Shown piece after piece: positions 1 to 10,138 of a stretch of DNA of 64,000 nucleotides (its first letter is position 1; every line of letters begins with the position of its first letter). The stretch spans positions 24,354 to 88,353 of the forward strand of contig NZ_CATNVC010000011.1 of assembly GCF_951230135.1 (NCBI RefSeq), in the 5' to 3' direction. This DNA is from Butyricicoccus sp. Marseille-Q5471. GTDB lineage: Bacteria > Bacillota > Clostridia > Oscillospirales > Butyricicoccaceae. Under the pieces are notes generated by a model. That model was not told the DNA's origin. It saw only the letters and a program-made list of their open reading frames with translations, and did not search any database. Position numbers and translations under genes: made by a program.

Positions 1-3000
1 CCGAACAGGCCGTCCCCATAGCCGGTGACATAGCCCTTCGCGTTTGCCCAAATCACTGCGTCAGCATACCATGCGCCGTTTGCCACATCGGTAAACAGGC
101 TGCCGTCGGTGACGGCCGGACGCTTTGCGTTGTTATAGAGAATCTGCGCGAGCATTGCACGCGACAGTGCATCCTCCGGACCGAAGGTGTGCGCGTCATA
201 GCCGCTCATCAGGCCGTTCGAAATGGCATAATCCACCGCTTCGTGGTACCACTGCGTGCGGTCTACGTCGGTATAGGGCTTGCTCGGGCAGTTTGCCTCG
301 TCGTTACCGACAAAGCGCACCGCGATGGTGTGGTCTGCGCTGACATCCTTGAAGGTGTAGGCTTCGACCGCACCCACACTCTTGCCGTCGACTAGCACAT
401 CTGCTACCTGATAGCCGTCGTTCGGCTTAATGGTGAAGGTCTGCTCCTTACCGGAAACGACACTCACCTTGCCGGAAGGCGTTATGCTGCCGCCTGCGCC
501 GACTGTGGCGTTAATGGTGTGCGAAGCGGTCACAGCTCCGCCGCCACCGCCGCCGGCAGGTGCAGTATACTTGCTCCAACCGATGGCGAAGGGAGACAGG
601 CTGTTCACGTGGAAATGCAGTCCGTCTGCCTCCTTGGTAAACTTAACGACCTCCATTTCGCCTGCGTTGCCGCTCGTCGTCAGCATGTGAATCAGGGTAA
701 AGGTGTCCTTGGAATCCGTGCCGGCCGGATAGGGAATCACGACATCCACGCCCTCCGCCGGGAAGTCATGCTCGCTTACGATTTGCCACGCATTTTCTGT
801 CGTATCGTAATACTTGAGCGTCACTTCGTAGAAAGCGCGATTCTCGCTCGCATGATTGGTCAGCTTGGTTTCCAATTTGGTTTTAATCTTGTCAGTGGTA
901 TTGAGTTCCTCGTTCTCCTTCAGCGAATCCGGAACCTGAACGTCGTCCTCAACCACAAGCTTGTTGGCTACAATCTCGGTTTGGATATCGGCATTGACGT
1001 TTGTGACCGTTACCGTGTAAGAGCCGTTTACGTTCTTAACCGCCGTCACGTCGCCGCTACCGCCGGTGGCGGTCAGGCAGTCATAACCGTTGACGAGGAG
1101 CTTACTGAGGTAGCCGTTTTCACCGCCTGCCAGCTGTGTGGGCGTGACAGTGAAGGTTACCGTGCCGTCCTTGCGGATTTCGCCCTTGGGCAGCGTGTCA
1201 TCCGGCACGCGAAGCACGTTCGTAATGGTATAGCTGCTCTGATTGGAGGGAATGGCATATCCCACATACGGTACAAATTCGGCGGTGACATGTACTGCCT
1301 TTGTCAGTTTGGAAATTACCAATGTGTTAGACAGTCGATCGGTCATGGCAAGCCCCAGAGCCGCCATATTGTCGTTGGTCACTTCCGTGCCGTCCACCGT
1401 CCACTTGGCCACCATATCGGTGTTATCGGAGGCATCTGCAGCAGGCTGCGCCGTGAAGGTCAGCGTTGTGCCGCCGACGACAGAGGCCGGCGTGTCAGTT
1501 GTCGGGTAGATGACCTCGTTCCCCTTCTGAACCTTGACGGTAGAGTCGTTCGGGTTGCTGCCCTCGATGGAGAAATACACATCGAGCAGAACCGCTTCAT
1601 CGAACACCGCCTCAACAGCATAGTCCTTTTTGACTGCGTTGAGCGTCAGCGTGCTGCCGTCTGTCTCGTTCTGTACGCCGTTCATAATCCAGTGGTGGAA
1701 GCTGTGGAACTCATCGGGTTCGGTCGTGATGGTCACGCTTTCGTTGCGCGCGATGGCGATGCTGCCCGTGTTTTCCGTGTCGCCCACAATGCTTACCGCA
1801 CCGTGCTCCTGCGCCGTTGCAGCAATCGTATAGGTCGGCCGTTCCACCAACTGTGCCGCAACCGTCTGCGCGCCGGTCACGTTTTGCAGCGTATAGCTCA
1901 TGGCGACATCTTCCGTATCGGTCATTTCCGCAACGGTACTGCCGTCAACCGTCCAGCTTGCCAACATGTCGGTCGCATTACTCGGCTTGACGGTGAGCAA
2001 CACATCCGCGCCATAGGGTACGGTTGCGCCGCTTTCAATGCTGCTGCCGTCAACCGTCGCGGTAATTTTGCCGGGACGGCCGCTCAGGCTGTAGTCGAGT
2101 GTAATCGCATCGAGCGCAAACACCGCCTTGACAGTTGTATCAGTTGTAACCGTCAGGGTCAGCGCATTGCTTTCTGTGGTCTTCTTTGCACCGTTTACCA
2201 ACCAGTGCGTCAGATGACGGCCGGTAGCGGGCACGGCAGTCAGCGTGACTTCCGCGCCGTTTGCCACATAGCCGCCGGGTGCGACCGGACTTGTGACCGT
2301 GCCGCCCGTTTCTGCGCTGTAGTTCACCTGATAGCTGCCGCGCGCCATGACTGCACGAATCTCATAAGCGGAGACTGCGGGCGTTGCCTGCTTGCCGTTG
2401 GGCACCGTCCAGACAAAGCTGCTGCCTGCGCTACCGTCCTGCTTGAGGCCATTGACCGTCCAATAGGACACGGCGTAGCCGTCTGTCGGGGTCGCGGTAA
2501 AGGTCAGCTCTGTGCCGCCGCGTGCCTGATTTTCGGTCAGCGCCGGTGCGATGGACACACTGCCGTGATCCGCGCCCGCGGTCACACCGTAAGTGACCTG
2601 TCGGAACACCGGGGCGAGATAGACGCTCTCCCCTGTGCCAAGGCTGATATAGGTGTAGTCCGTCTTGCCTTCCGTACCGTCAATCGGTGCGGCGTTCTGT
2701 GTCCAGTACTGCACTTCATAGCCGGTTGCGGGGGTCGCCTTGAGGTTCAGCGCCTTATTTTGAGCCAGATTGATGCCCGAAGACGCGTTGCCGAGCACAT
2801 TGGTATTCTCCACCGCTGCGGCAGAGAGATAGCCGCCGGTGTGTGCCGGATCGGTCGGCCCGAAGGTCACGCCGGCTACCGTTTTGATGAAGCGGACAGA
2901 CACCGTAACATCGCCCTGCACGTCGGTCAGGTTGGGCAGGGTGCTGCCCGAACCCGAAACGCCGTTTACCGTCCATGTATAGGTCTGCACACGGTAATTG

Positions 3001-6000
3001 GCATCCGGCTCGGCATAAATCATGAGGTTGCTGTCGCGGTAGAACTGTCCGTCCACCGCATTTTCGGTATCCGAAATGGATGCCGTGTAGTCATTCAGCG
3101 TCTTTCGGGTCACGTCTGCACGAATCGCGCCGTGCTTGCCGTTGCCGCTCTGGTCAATCTGCTCAACCGACAGCGTCAGGTTGTGCTGCGCAATCGTCTT
3201 TGCTGTGACAGACGCGGTCACGTTTTCCGCAATCGGTCCGGCAACGGTGTAGGTCGTCTCATCGGTTTTGTCCGCGCTGACGGCAGATGCCGTGACAGAC
3301 GCACCGTTCACCGTCCAGACAGCCGTTTCATAACCCTTGTTCGGCGTTGCCGTGAGCACAATGTCACTGCTGTACTTTTCGATGTGCTGACCGTCGGTCA
3401 ACGCGGTGTCGCCCTGCTTTGCCGAAACGGTGATGTTGTGATCCGCATCGGACTCGAAGTCCAGAACCGGCTTTTCGGTGTACACCACGGCGACTGCCGT
3501 GTTGTCCTGCACGTCGGAAATCGACAGCTGAACGGTATCCGGCTCGTATTTTTCCGCACTGTCATAGGAGTAAGCCACGCCGCCGACCGTGATGCTGCTG
3601 ACGAAATAGCCATCCTGCGGCACGGCGGAAATAGTGATGCCGCTGCCGTAATCCACATGCTTTTCTGTGCTGGCCGTATCGATTGCAATGTCCTTGCCTG
3701 CGCGGACACCCGAAACGGTCGTTGCGCCATGCTGCTCCGCCGACACCGTAATCTGCGGCTTTTCCGCAATGGTGACGGTGACAATGGTCTTCGCCGCCAG
3801 CGAAGCAATCGATGCCTTGGTGCTGTCCTGCTCGTTTGCTGCCGCGCCTGCCCATGAAACGACACGGTAATTGTCGTTCAGGGTGAGGGCGAAGTCCACC
3901 GGAATGTATGCCGCGCAAGTCGCGGGCGAAGCGCCGAGCGCCGCACCGCGGCTGGAGGCTGCAAGCGATGCAATGCCTGCATCGGTGACCATCGCGTCGC
4001 CCAGTTTCACCTGATAGGTCAGGGCGAAGGTCTGTGCCGTCGTGATGATGGCCTTAACACTCCAGTCGCCCGTGATGTTATACACGGTAACCGAGCCGCT
4101 GCCGCCCGAACCTGCAATAGCCTGATAGCCTGCGTCGTCGCCCTTATCAATCTGCCACTCCTTCACACCCATCGTGTCACTGGTGGGCACGGAGAAGGTA
4201 ATTGCCGTGCCGGAAGGCACTGTGCCGAGGTCTGCGATTGCGTCATTGGTGGCAGCGTTCTTTGCCGAAACCGTAATGCCCGCCGTTTCCGTACCTGCCT
4301 CAGACTCAACGGTGGTGGTCACATGATGTGTACCCGCCGCTTCATAGGCTACGGTGACGGTCAGGTTGCTGCTGACAGCAGAAACGGTCAGCGTATTCTC
4401 ACGGTACAGTGAAGTGCCGCCCGGCCAAGTATAATCACTGCCGTTGACCGTCCACTTCGATACCGTCTGCCCTGCATCCGGTGTCGCAGTAAAGGTAACC
4501 GTTGCACCTTCCGCAACCTTGCCGCCGTTTTCCACCTTGTTGTTTTCAGCGGTCGCCGCGGTCAAATTGCCGCCCTCGCCCTTAACCGAATATGAAACGG
4601 TGTGGCTGTCGCTCTTAAAGGTGACCTTGATGTTCAGCATATTGTTTGCCAGATGATCTACGCCGAAATCCGCAATGGACAGTGTATTGTTATTGTTGCT
4701 CAGCTGATAGGTCTTATCGCCGATGCTGATGGGGGTATCGTTCACCGTCCACTGGTCTACGATAAAGCCGGACTTCGGTGTGGCAAGGAACTGCAGCTTC
4801 TGGCCAATCTCAATGGACATGCCGGAGGCAAAGAGCGTACCGGTGTCGCCGTAACGTCCCTCAGCCTTGCCGTTTTCACCCACCGTGTAGCTTACAGGAT
4901 AGGTGTCCTGCCGGCGCAGAATCTGTCCTTTTTCCAGCGTGGCATCATATTTCGAGCGGAAGGCATCCGCCGCAGCGCTCGCCTGATAATGAAGCTCTAC
5001 ACTGAACGCGCCGGTTTTTTCGGTATCCTGACTGCCGTCCGCCTTGTACAGATCGCAGATCACCTGGAACACATCGTCCAGTGTATCACCGGATACCAGT
5101 GTTTTAGCCGTCGGTGTAATATCGCTCAGCATTGCGGGGGCCTGACCCGACTCCGAGCCGGTCCAAATCGGTTTTACTGTCAGCGCCTTCTTGCCGATGC
5201 TCAGGATGGTAGAGGCCAGCACTGTGCCGTCCTTCTTGGACAGAATCTGGTATGTGCCCGCACGCTCGGGAGCAAATGCCTGCGGCGTACCGATTTTCTG
5301 CTCTGCGCCGCCATCTACCGTATAGTAGTAGGCAAGGCCGTCATCGTCCACCGCTTCGAAAGTCGCTTCAAGCGTACTATCTTCGTTGGTCGTGATGGTA
5401 GTTTTGCCTGTCCGCAGCGTCAGGGTATCACCATAGGTCGCTGCGGTCAGATTTGTTTTGTTGTCGTCCGTCTGACGGCTCACCGCCAGCGTATACTCCT
5501 GTTCGCTTGCGCCGCCGGCGAGGTAGAACCGCGCCTCGCTGCTGTTGCTGCCCGTGATCACGGTGATGGCGTATAAGCCGGCCGAGGGCGCAGTCCATGC
5601 AACGGTGCTCAGGCCCTTGTCGTCCGTACGTCCCGAACGTGTGAGAACCTTGCCCGAGGTCTGGTTTACCATGCGAATGGTGTAGTCCGCATTCGGCGCC
5701 GCAACCTGCAAGCCTCCGTCCTCACCGCCGAGCTTGGTGGTTTGCACGGCTAGGCTGAGCGCCTTACCGGTGACATCCGTCTGGCTGGTGGTAACGACAT
5801 CCTCTGTCTTCTGCGTGGTCTCTACCTTAAATGTCGGATCGCTTACAGCAGTAAAGGAAGTGCCGCTCAAGGTCGTTTCAACATTCCGAACGATTTCTGC
5901 CGGCGTATAGGCGGTGCTTGCCTCCGCCGTCACTGCCGTGATTTCGTACCAGCGGAACACCGACGATTTTGTGGTAATCGCAGGTTCTTCTGCATCGGCC

Positions 6001-9000
6001 GCAGGCGTATAGGCATAGTCCGTGTCAGTATGACCGACCAGATAAACCGCCGTGCCGTCCGCGGCTGACGTATGGTACAGCTGCGTTACCTCAAAGCCTG
6101 TCGGAATCTCGGCTGCTGCCGGGAGCGTGGTCATGCCATCGGTATAAGGATAGAAGGTGGCATCATCCCGGCTGATGTACTGCTCGCCCACCGCGCTTAC
6201 TGCGGTCAGCTTACCCTGCACCGTTTGTGCCGAAGTGGAACCCGTCGTGTCTCCAAGCTCCGCAAATGTGCCCTGAACCGCGATATAGCGGTGGTACGTT
6301 TTTTCGCCAATCTTCACGCTGAGTGGCTCAACCAGATTATCGGTGACCTGTTCCGGCCATGTGTAGGCACCGTCACCCTTGGTATAGCTGGCGACAGTTT
6401 GATAAGTCAGCTTTTCGCCTGCGGTGTAGACATCCTGTCCGTCCTGCTCGGTCTTGGTGACCGCATAGTACTCCGTGGTGCGCTGATCTTCCGCATCCTG
6501 CTCCACAATGCCCACATAAACCGGCACGGCCTCCGTGCCTACATTATAAACGCGCGCAACCGCAGCGGCATCACCGCTGCCAACTGCCGCAGTCGCCTGC
6601 ACGATGTAAGTGACCTGATTGCTGCTTGAGGTCTCCTTGGTGTGGTTTGCAAGACCCGCATAAGGCTGCGTCTGCGTGCCCTCACCGCTGTCGTAGCCCG
6701 TCACCGAAAGCGAAGGCTCCACATCGGCCAGACCGACCGTCAGCGTAGCGGCACTGCTGTAATAGGGTACGGAATCACCTGCGGACGTTGTGCCGAATAC
6801 GATACAGCGATATTTTGCGTTCGCACGCTCGGCGGTTGCGGTTACGCTCAGTCGGCTGGCGTTTGCGCCGTCAATCGTTTTCCAAGGCGCTCCGGACAGC
6901 TTCTCCTGCCACTGGTAATTCACCTGGTTATAGCCGCCGTAGTTGGAAACATTGACCGAGAATGCTGCGACTTCGCTTTCGAGCGCCGACTTATTCGCCG
7001 GATTCTCAAAGGTCAGCGAGTCGCCCGACTGCGCGAGCGTTGTGCCGATAACGACCTCACTGTACACAGACTCGCCGAATTTCAGCGACACACCGGTTAT
7101 CACATACTGATACGTCGTATCCGGCGCAAGCCCGCCCAGATAGAAGGAATACGTTCCATCCTCCTCTGCGCCGCCGTTGACCGAGCCGAGCAGGGTGTAT
7201 GCATTATAGGGGTTGGACGGATTATAGCGGTATACTTTGTATTCATTTGCGGGGCGATCGCCGGATTCCCAAGTCAGCTTCATGGAAGAATCCGTGTGCT
7301 CCGACATCGCCAGATTCTGCGGCGGCGACGGCGGCGCAATCACGTTGTTCACCAGATAACCCAGAACCGGGATTTCCTGCTGATTGAGCGTCTGCGTCCA
7401 CGTGGAGAATCGCCATGTAAAGTCGTAGTTTTCAATGTTCTGCACATCGCTCGGACGCGTGGACACCGCACCGGTCTTGCTTGTCCCCTCCGAGTTCATG
7501 GTGGTGCTGCCGCTGCCAAAGCCGCCCCCGACACCGCCGCCTGCCTTGACGCCGAACACGACGCCGGAGGCTTCGAACTCCGTGGTAAAGTCATAGGTAC
7601 TGGATTCCTCAGTGCTGTTGGTGATGCTGAGCGACTGGGATACCGTGCCCGTGCCGCCGTATGTGCTTGAACTCTTCGCCTGCCAAGAATGCTTGGGATC
7701 CTTGGATGTCGGCATCATACTGCGATAGCTGGTCGGACTGCCGGCTGTCGCCAGCATTGTACCCGAAATTTGATCCAATCCATAGGCATCGGCCGCCTCA
7801 TTATACTGGTCGACCGTAATCATATTGGTCGTTGGCTCACCCTGAATGCCGATGACCAGCGTGTTGGAGTTGGTGCTGCCCGGAGTGTAGCTGCGTACGT
7901 CGTACTCATAAGTCGTCACGGGTGTGCGGTATACGATTACCGCGTTCTCACCCGAGTCATTTGAGTAGGTAATTTCGTACTCCTCTTCGGTGGATTTCGC
8001 GGTTTCACTCGTCCACTCGTTTGTGATGGTGGTTTCAAATCCGCCACCGCTGCCGGTTACGCCATCCTCATACTCAAAGCCGACCATTGCGCTGGCCGAA
8101 ACCTTTGTTGAGGAGGAAGAGCCCGTACCGGAACCCTTAGACTTACCGTATTCGGTGGTACCGTTGTTCAAATCCCCTTCATTCACCTCCGAGAAATACG
8201 GGGGCGCTTCCAAAATCGCCATAACATCCGGTTTGGTATAACCGAGCGACTTGCTCTTGATTTTGGCAAGCGTGCCGTCCTGCTTGCCCACATCGGCCGC
8301 AGACAGAGAGACTGCGATTTTGCTCTCCCAGTAATAGGACCAGCCGTAGTCATTGGAATAGAACGACCGATCCGCATTGTAGCCGTAGCGCCAGGTCTTT
8401 GCAAAATGACCGTTGCCATACTTGTATTTCTGCATGGTGGTGAACATAACCTGCTCGCGGCCTTCCATGTTGCCGTCGAAGTTTCCGGCAACAGCCTGCT
8501 GTACACTGCCGTTGCTGATGATAAAGCGGCCGATACCGTCGTCATCATCGTCAAAATATTTGTTTTTTGTATCATAGACGAACTTACTTGAACTGGAATC
8601 ATAATAATATGTTTCGCCCTCGACGAAAAGATACTCCGCCTCCGCGATGCCATGTGCCGCAAAAGCCGTCACTGCCATCGGGTCCTGAATCTTATCGCCG
8701 CTATCCAGACCACCCGAAGTGAATTCGGAGAAGTTATGCCGGTCATCCTGCATCACAACCGAGTAATTCGTACCATCATAGCGGAACATATAAAGGCCAA
8801 ACTGCTTTTCGCTGATGCTGCAGCCATCTCCGCCGGCCTCATCGATAAAACCTGCTGCAATAATTTCCGGATAATCCACGGTGCTTTCGCCCTGCTGCAC
8901 GTTGCCGACGCTTACGCCCGCAAAGCGAAGTCGGCCGCTAGCCTTCACATCACCGTTTTTCTCCAGAACACGCTTCCAGGTCTGATTCCAGCCCGTGCCG

Positions 9001-9869
9001 TAGTCATAGACCGCCGCGTAGGAGCATTGCCAGTCAGCCCTGTTGCCGTTGTACTTATCGTCATCCAAATCGTTCCAACTCGCAGCCAGCACCAGCTCGT
9101 CCCGACCGTCCTTATCGGTGTCCGCAGTGGTCATCTGCAGAGAGGGAGTAGCACGCAGCTCATCGCTGCCGTTGTCATTGTCATCATCCATGACCCAGTT
9201 CAGCTGATTTCGACCTACAACATCGCCGATATGGCACACATTGCGCACCTTGTTGATGCTTCGGCCGGACATTTCAAATTCCTGCAGCTCCAGTGCGTTT
9301 ACCGCATAAACAACCACGGTGTCCCGACCGTCGCCGTCATAGTCACCGGCTGTGATGGCCATATGCGAAGTCGCGTGATAGGACTCTACCTCGTCCATAA
9401 AGCCCTTGCTGTTGTCAACTTCCCGATAATCCGTTACCGTGCCATAGGTATCGGTTACATAGAGGTACAGCTTGTTGGAGCTATCTTGGTACACAAGATT
9501 TGCGATATACTCCTTGCGCCCCGTGCCATTGGGGTCAAACGGCGCCGTAGCAATCAGGCTGTAGCCACTGCCCAGACCGAAATCGCCCTCACGGCTGCGG
9601 CTTCCGTCTGTATTATAGCGGTCCACATACTGATTGCGGCCGCCTTCCTCGCTGGTTTTGCTCTCAACCAGTTCGGATTTGGTAAACAGACTGAACCAAC
9701 CCGTGGTGCCGTAGGGGTTGTCCTCCAAATTTGGATTCTCTAGCGTCCCGTTCACGTCAAGACCGAAGGGGTCATTGTTTGCCGCCGCACCCGCTGTCAG
9801 TGTAATCTGCGGCAGCAGGCCCAGCACGATGCACAGGGCAAGTGTTAGGCTCAACAGTCGTTTCTTCAT
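1..9869 (-). CDS. Giant secreted SLH-domain surface protein (C-terminus outside window)
   Basis: About 3,289 codons are visible and the frame is still open at the left edge. The start is the ATG at 9869, preceded by AAGGAGA. A signal peptide is clear (MKKR, then a Leu-rich core, then TAGAAA at about 28). Residues ~60-560 carry FG-GAP/VCBS-like calcium loops such as GDYDGDGRD and TDKDGRDE. A fibronectin type III domain sits at ~843-920 (PPQNLAMS...YKVYRY), followed by Ig-like modules. From ~1700 to 3150 there are many InlB/Listeria-Bacteroides-type repeats of the form 'GxxVTFTATPxxGYxVxxWTVNG'. A Gly-rich linker leads to SLH domains from ~3190 (PYTDVDRTQWYHEAVDYA; LFTDVANGAWYADAVIWA); a third probably lies outside. 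The role is probably an adhesin or S-layer-anchored stalk, which is inferred. It is the last visible gene of a three-gene operon with a LuxR-type regulator. Long plus-strand ORFs in this region are its shadows. Confidence 0.93.
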   Translation of the reverse strand, partial: MKKRLLSLTLALCIVLGLLPQITLTAGAAANNDPFGLDVNGTLENPNLEDNPYGTTGWFSLFTKSELVESKTSEEGGRNQYVDRYNTDGSRSREGDFGLGSGYSLIATAPFDPNGTGRKEYIANLVYQDSSNKLYLYVTDTYGTVTDYREVDNSKGFMDEVESYHATSHMAITAGDYDGDGRDTVVVYAVNALELQEFEMSGRSINKVRNVCHIGDVVGRNQLNWVMDDDNDNGSDELRATPSLQMTTADTDKDGRDELVLAASWNDLDDDKYNGNRADWQCSYAAVYDYGTGWNQTWKRVLEKNGDVKASGRLRFAGVSVGNVQQGESTVDYPEIIAAGFIDEAGGDGCSISEKQFGLYMFRYDGTNYSVVMQDDRHNFSEFTSGGLDSGDKIQDPMAVTAFAAHGIAEAEYLFVEGETYYYDSSSSKFVYDTKNKYFDDDDDGIGRFIISNGSVQQAVAGNFDGNMEGREQVMFTTMQKYKYGNGHFAKTWRYGYNADRSFYSNDYGWSYYWESKIAVSLSAADVGKQDGTLAKIKSKSLGYTKPDVMAILEAPPYFSEVNEGDLNNGTTEYGKSKGSGTGSSSSTKVSASAMVGFEYEDGVTGSGGGFETTITNEWTSETAKSTEEEYEITYSNDSGENAVIVYRTPVTTYEYDVRSYTPGSTNSNTLVIGIQGEPTTNMITVDQYNEAADAYGLDQISGTMLATAGSPTSYRSMMPTSKDPKHSWQAKSSSTYGGTGTVSQSLSITNSTEESSTYDFTTEFEASGVVFGVKAGGGVGGGFGSGSTTMNSEGTSKTGAVSTRPSDVQNIENYDFTWRFSTWTQTLNQQEIPVLGYLVNNVIAPPSPPQNLAMSEHTDSSMKLTWESGDRPANEYKVYRYNPSNPYNAYTLLGSVNGGAEEDGTYSFYLGGLAPDTTYQYVITGVSLKFGESVYSEVVIGTTLAQSGDSLTFENPANKSALESEVAAFSVNVSNYGGYNQVNYQWQEKLSGAPWKTIDGANASRLSVTATAERANAKYRCIVFGTTSAGDSVPYYSSAATLTVGLADVEPSLSVTGYDSGEGTQTQPYAGLANHTKETSSSNQVTYIVQATAAVGSGDAAAVARVYNVGTEAVPVYVGIVEQDAEDQRTTEYYAVTKTEQDGQDVYTAGEKLTYQTVASYTKGDGAYTWPEQVTDNLVEPLSVKIGEKTYHRYIAVQGTFAELGDTTGSTSAQTVQGKLTAVSAVGEQYISRDDATFYPYTDGMTTLPAAAEIPTGFEVTQLYHTSAADGTAVYLVGHTDTDYAYTPAADAEEPAITTKSSVFRWYEITAVTAEASTAYTPAEIVRNVETTLSGTSFTAVSDPTFKVETTQKTEDVVTTSQTDVTGKALSLAVQTTKLGGEDGGLQVAAPNADYTIRMVNQTSGKVLTRSGRTDDKGLSTVAWTAPSAGLYAITVITGSNSSEARFYLAGGASEQEYTLAVSRQTDDNKTNLTAATYGDTLTLRTGKTTITTNEDSTLEATFEAVDDDGLAYYYTVDGGAEQKIGTPQAFAPERAGTYQILSKKDGTVLASTILSIGKKALTVKPIWTGSESGQAPAMLSDITPTAKTLVSGDTLDDVFQVICDLYKADGSQDTEKTGAFSVELHYQASAAADAFRSKYDATLEKGQILRRQDTYPVSYTVGENGKAEGRYGDTGTLFASGMSIEIGQKLQFLATPKSGFIVDQWTVNDTPISIGDKTYQLSNNNNTLSIADFGVDHLANNMLNIKVTFKSDSHTVSYSVKGEGGNLTAATAENNKVENGGKVAEGATVTFTATPDAGQTVSKWTVNGSDYTWPGGTSLYRENTLTVSAVSSNLTVTVAYEAAGTHHVTTTVESEAGTETAGITVSAKNAATNDAIADLGTVPSGTAITFSVPTSDTMGVKEWQIDKGDDAGYQAIAGSGGSGSVTVYNITGDWSVKAIITTAQTFALTYQVKLGDAMVTDAGIASLAASSRGAALGASPATCAAYIPVDFALTLNDNYRVVSWAGAAANEQDSTKASIASLAAKTIVTVTIAEKPQITVSAEQHGATTVSGVRAGKDIAIDTASTEKHVDYGSGITISAVPQDGYFVSSITVGGVAYSYDSAEKYEPDTVQLSISDVQDNTAVAVVYTEKPVLDFESDADHNITVSAKQGDTALTDGQHIEKYSSDIVLTATPNKGYETAVWTVNGASVTASAVSADKTDETTYTVAGPIAENVTASVTAKTIAQHNLTLSVEQIDQSGNGKHGAIRADVTRKTLNDYTASISDTENAVDGQFYRDSNLMIYAEPDANYRVQTYTWTVNGVSGSGSTLPNLTDVQGDVTVSVRFIKTVAGVTFGPTDPAHTGGYLSAAAVENTNVLGNASSGINLAQNKALNLKATPATGYEVQYWTQNAAPIDGTEGKTDYTYISLGTGESVYLAPVFRQVTYGVTAGADHGSVSIAPALTENQARGGTELTFTATPTDGYAVSYWTVNGLKQDGSAGSSFVWTVPNGKQATPAVSAYEIRAVMARGSYQVNYSAETGGTVTSPVAPGGYVANGAEVTLTAVPATGRHLTHWLVNGAKKTTESNALTLTVTTDTTVKAVFALDAITLDYSLSGRPGKITATVDGSSIESGATVPYGADVLLTVKPSNATDMLASWTVDGSTVAEMTDTEDVAMSYTLQNVTGAQTVAAQLVERPTYTIAATAQEHGAVSIVGDTENTGSIAIARNESVTITTEPDEFHSFHHWIMNGVQNETDGSTLTLNAVKKDYAVEAVFDEAVLLDVYFSIEGSNPNDSTVKVQKGNEVIYPTTDTPASVVGGTTLTFTAQPAADASDNTDMVAKWTVDGTEVTNDNMAALGLAMTDRLSNTLVISKLTKAVHVTAEFVPYVGYAIPSNQSSYTITNVLRVPDDTLPKGEIRKDGTVTFTVTPTQLAGGENGYLSKLLVNGYDCLTATGGSGDVTAVKNVNGSYTVTVTNVNADIQTEIVANKLVVEDDVQVPDSLKENEELNTTDKIKTKLETKLTNHASENRAFYEVTLKYYDTTENAWQIVSEHDFPAEGVDVVIPYPAGTDSKDTFTLIHMLTTSGNAGEMEVVKFTKEADGLHFHVNSLSPFAIGWSKYTAPAGGGGGGAVTASHTINATVGAGGSITPSGKVSVVSGKEQTFTIKPNDGYQVADVLVDGKSVGAVEAYTFKDVSADHTIAVRFVGNDEANCPSKPYTDVDRTQWYHEAVDYAISNGLMSGYDAHTFGPEDALSRAMLAQILYNNAKRPAVTDGSLFTDVANGAWYADAVIWANAKGYVTGYGDGLF

Positions 9870-10138
9870 CTGTATTCTCCTTTTATTTTGTGATTGCAAT
9901 TTGATGTCTGTTTCTCATCGTTTGATGAGGCTTCTTGTGCTGGCGGTGCGCCAAGCCTGCCGTTGATAATGCGCAGCAGCTCCATCACACTTTTAAATGC
10001 AAACTCCTGCCCCTCAAAGCATACGCTACCCTGCCACTCCGCTTCTGCTGTGCCTGTGACGGTTAGCTGAAATTGCTGTCCGGCAGCAGATCTCAGGGTC
10101 GTTTCGCCGTCTTTTCTGATTTCCGAATGTTTACTCAT
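9866..10138 (-). CDS. Small protein of unknown function (90 aa)
   Basis: The 90-residue product has no signal peptide or membrane segment. The middle looks beta-rich (QFQLTVTGTAEAEWQGSVCF) and is followed by an amphipathic helix ending MELLRIINGRLG; the tail is polar and low in complexity. The start overlaps the stop of the LuxR-type gene by 4 bases (ATGA at 10135-10138). Its own stop overlaps the start of the giant SLH protein the same way (9866-9869), so translation of all three is probably coupled. I recall short clostridial proteins with a similar 'WQG...F.S..ELL.L' pattern beside regulators of this kind, but cannot verify this and know no function. A cytoplasmic partner or modulator of the regulator is possible. 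Confidence 0.8.
   Translation of the reverse strand: MSKHSEIRKDGETTLRSAAGQQFQLTVTGTAEAEWQGSVCFEGQEFAFKSVMELLRIINGRLGAPPAQEASSNDEKQTSNCNHKIKGEYR

Noticed and set aside
519..3857. 1,112-codon plus-strand ORF
   Set aside because: It is the antisense shadow of the giant SLH protein: composition is Arg/Cys/His-rich and domain-free, while the minus strand shows clear InlB, Fn3 and SLH domains.
1500..4900. Repeated TGACCGTCCA/GTTCACCGTCCA-type segments, at first suggestive of a DNA repeat array
   Set aside because: They encode the recurring 'WTVNG' of InlB-type protein repeats and are not a CRISPR or satellite array.
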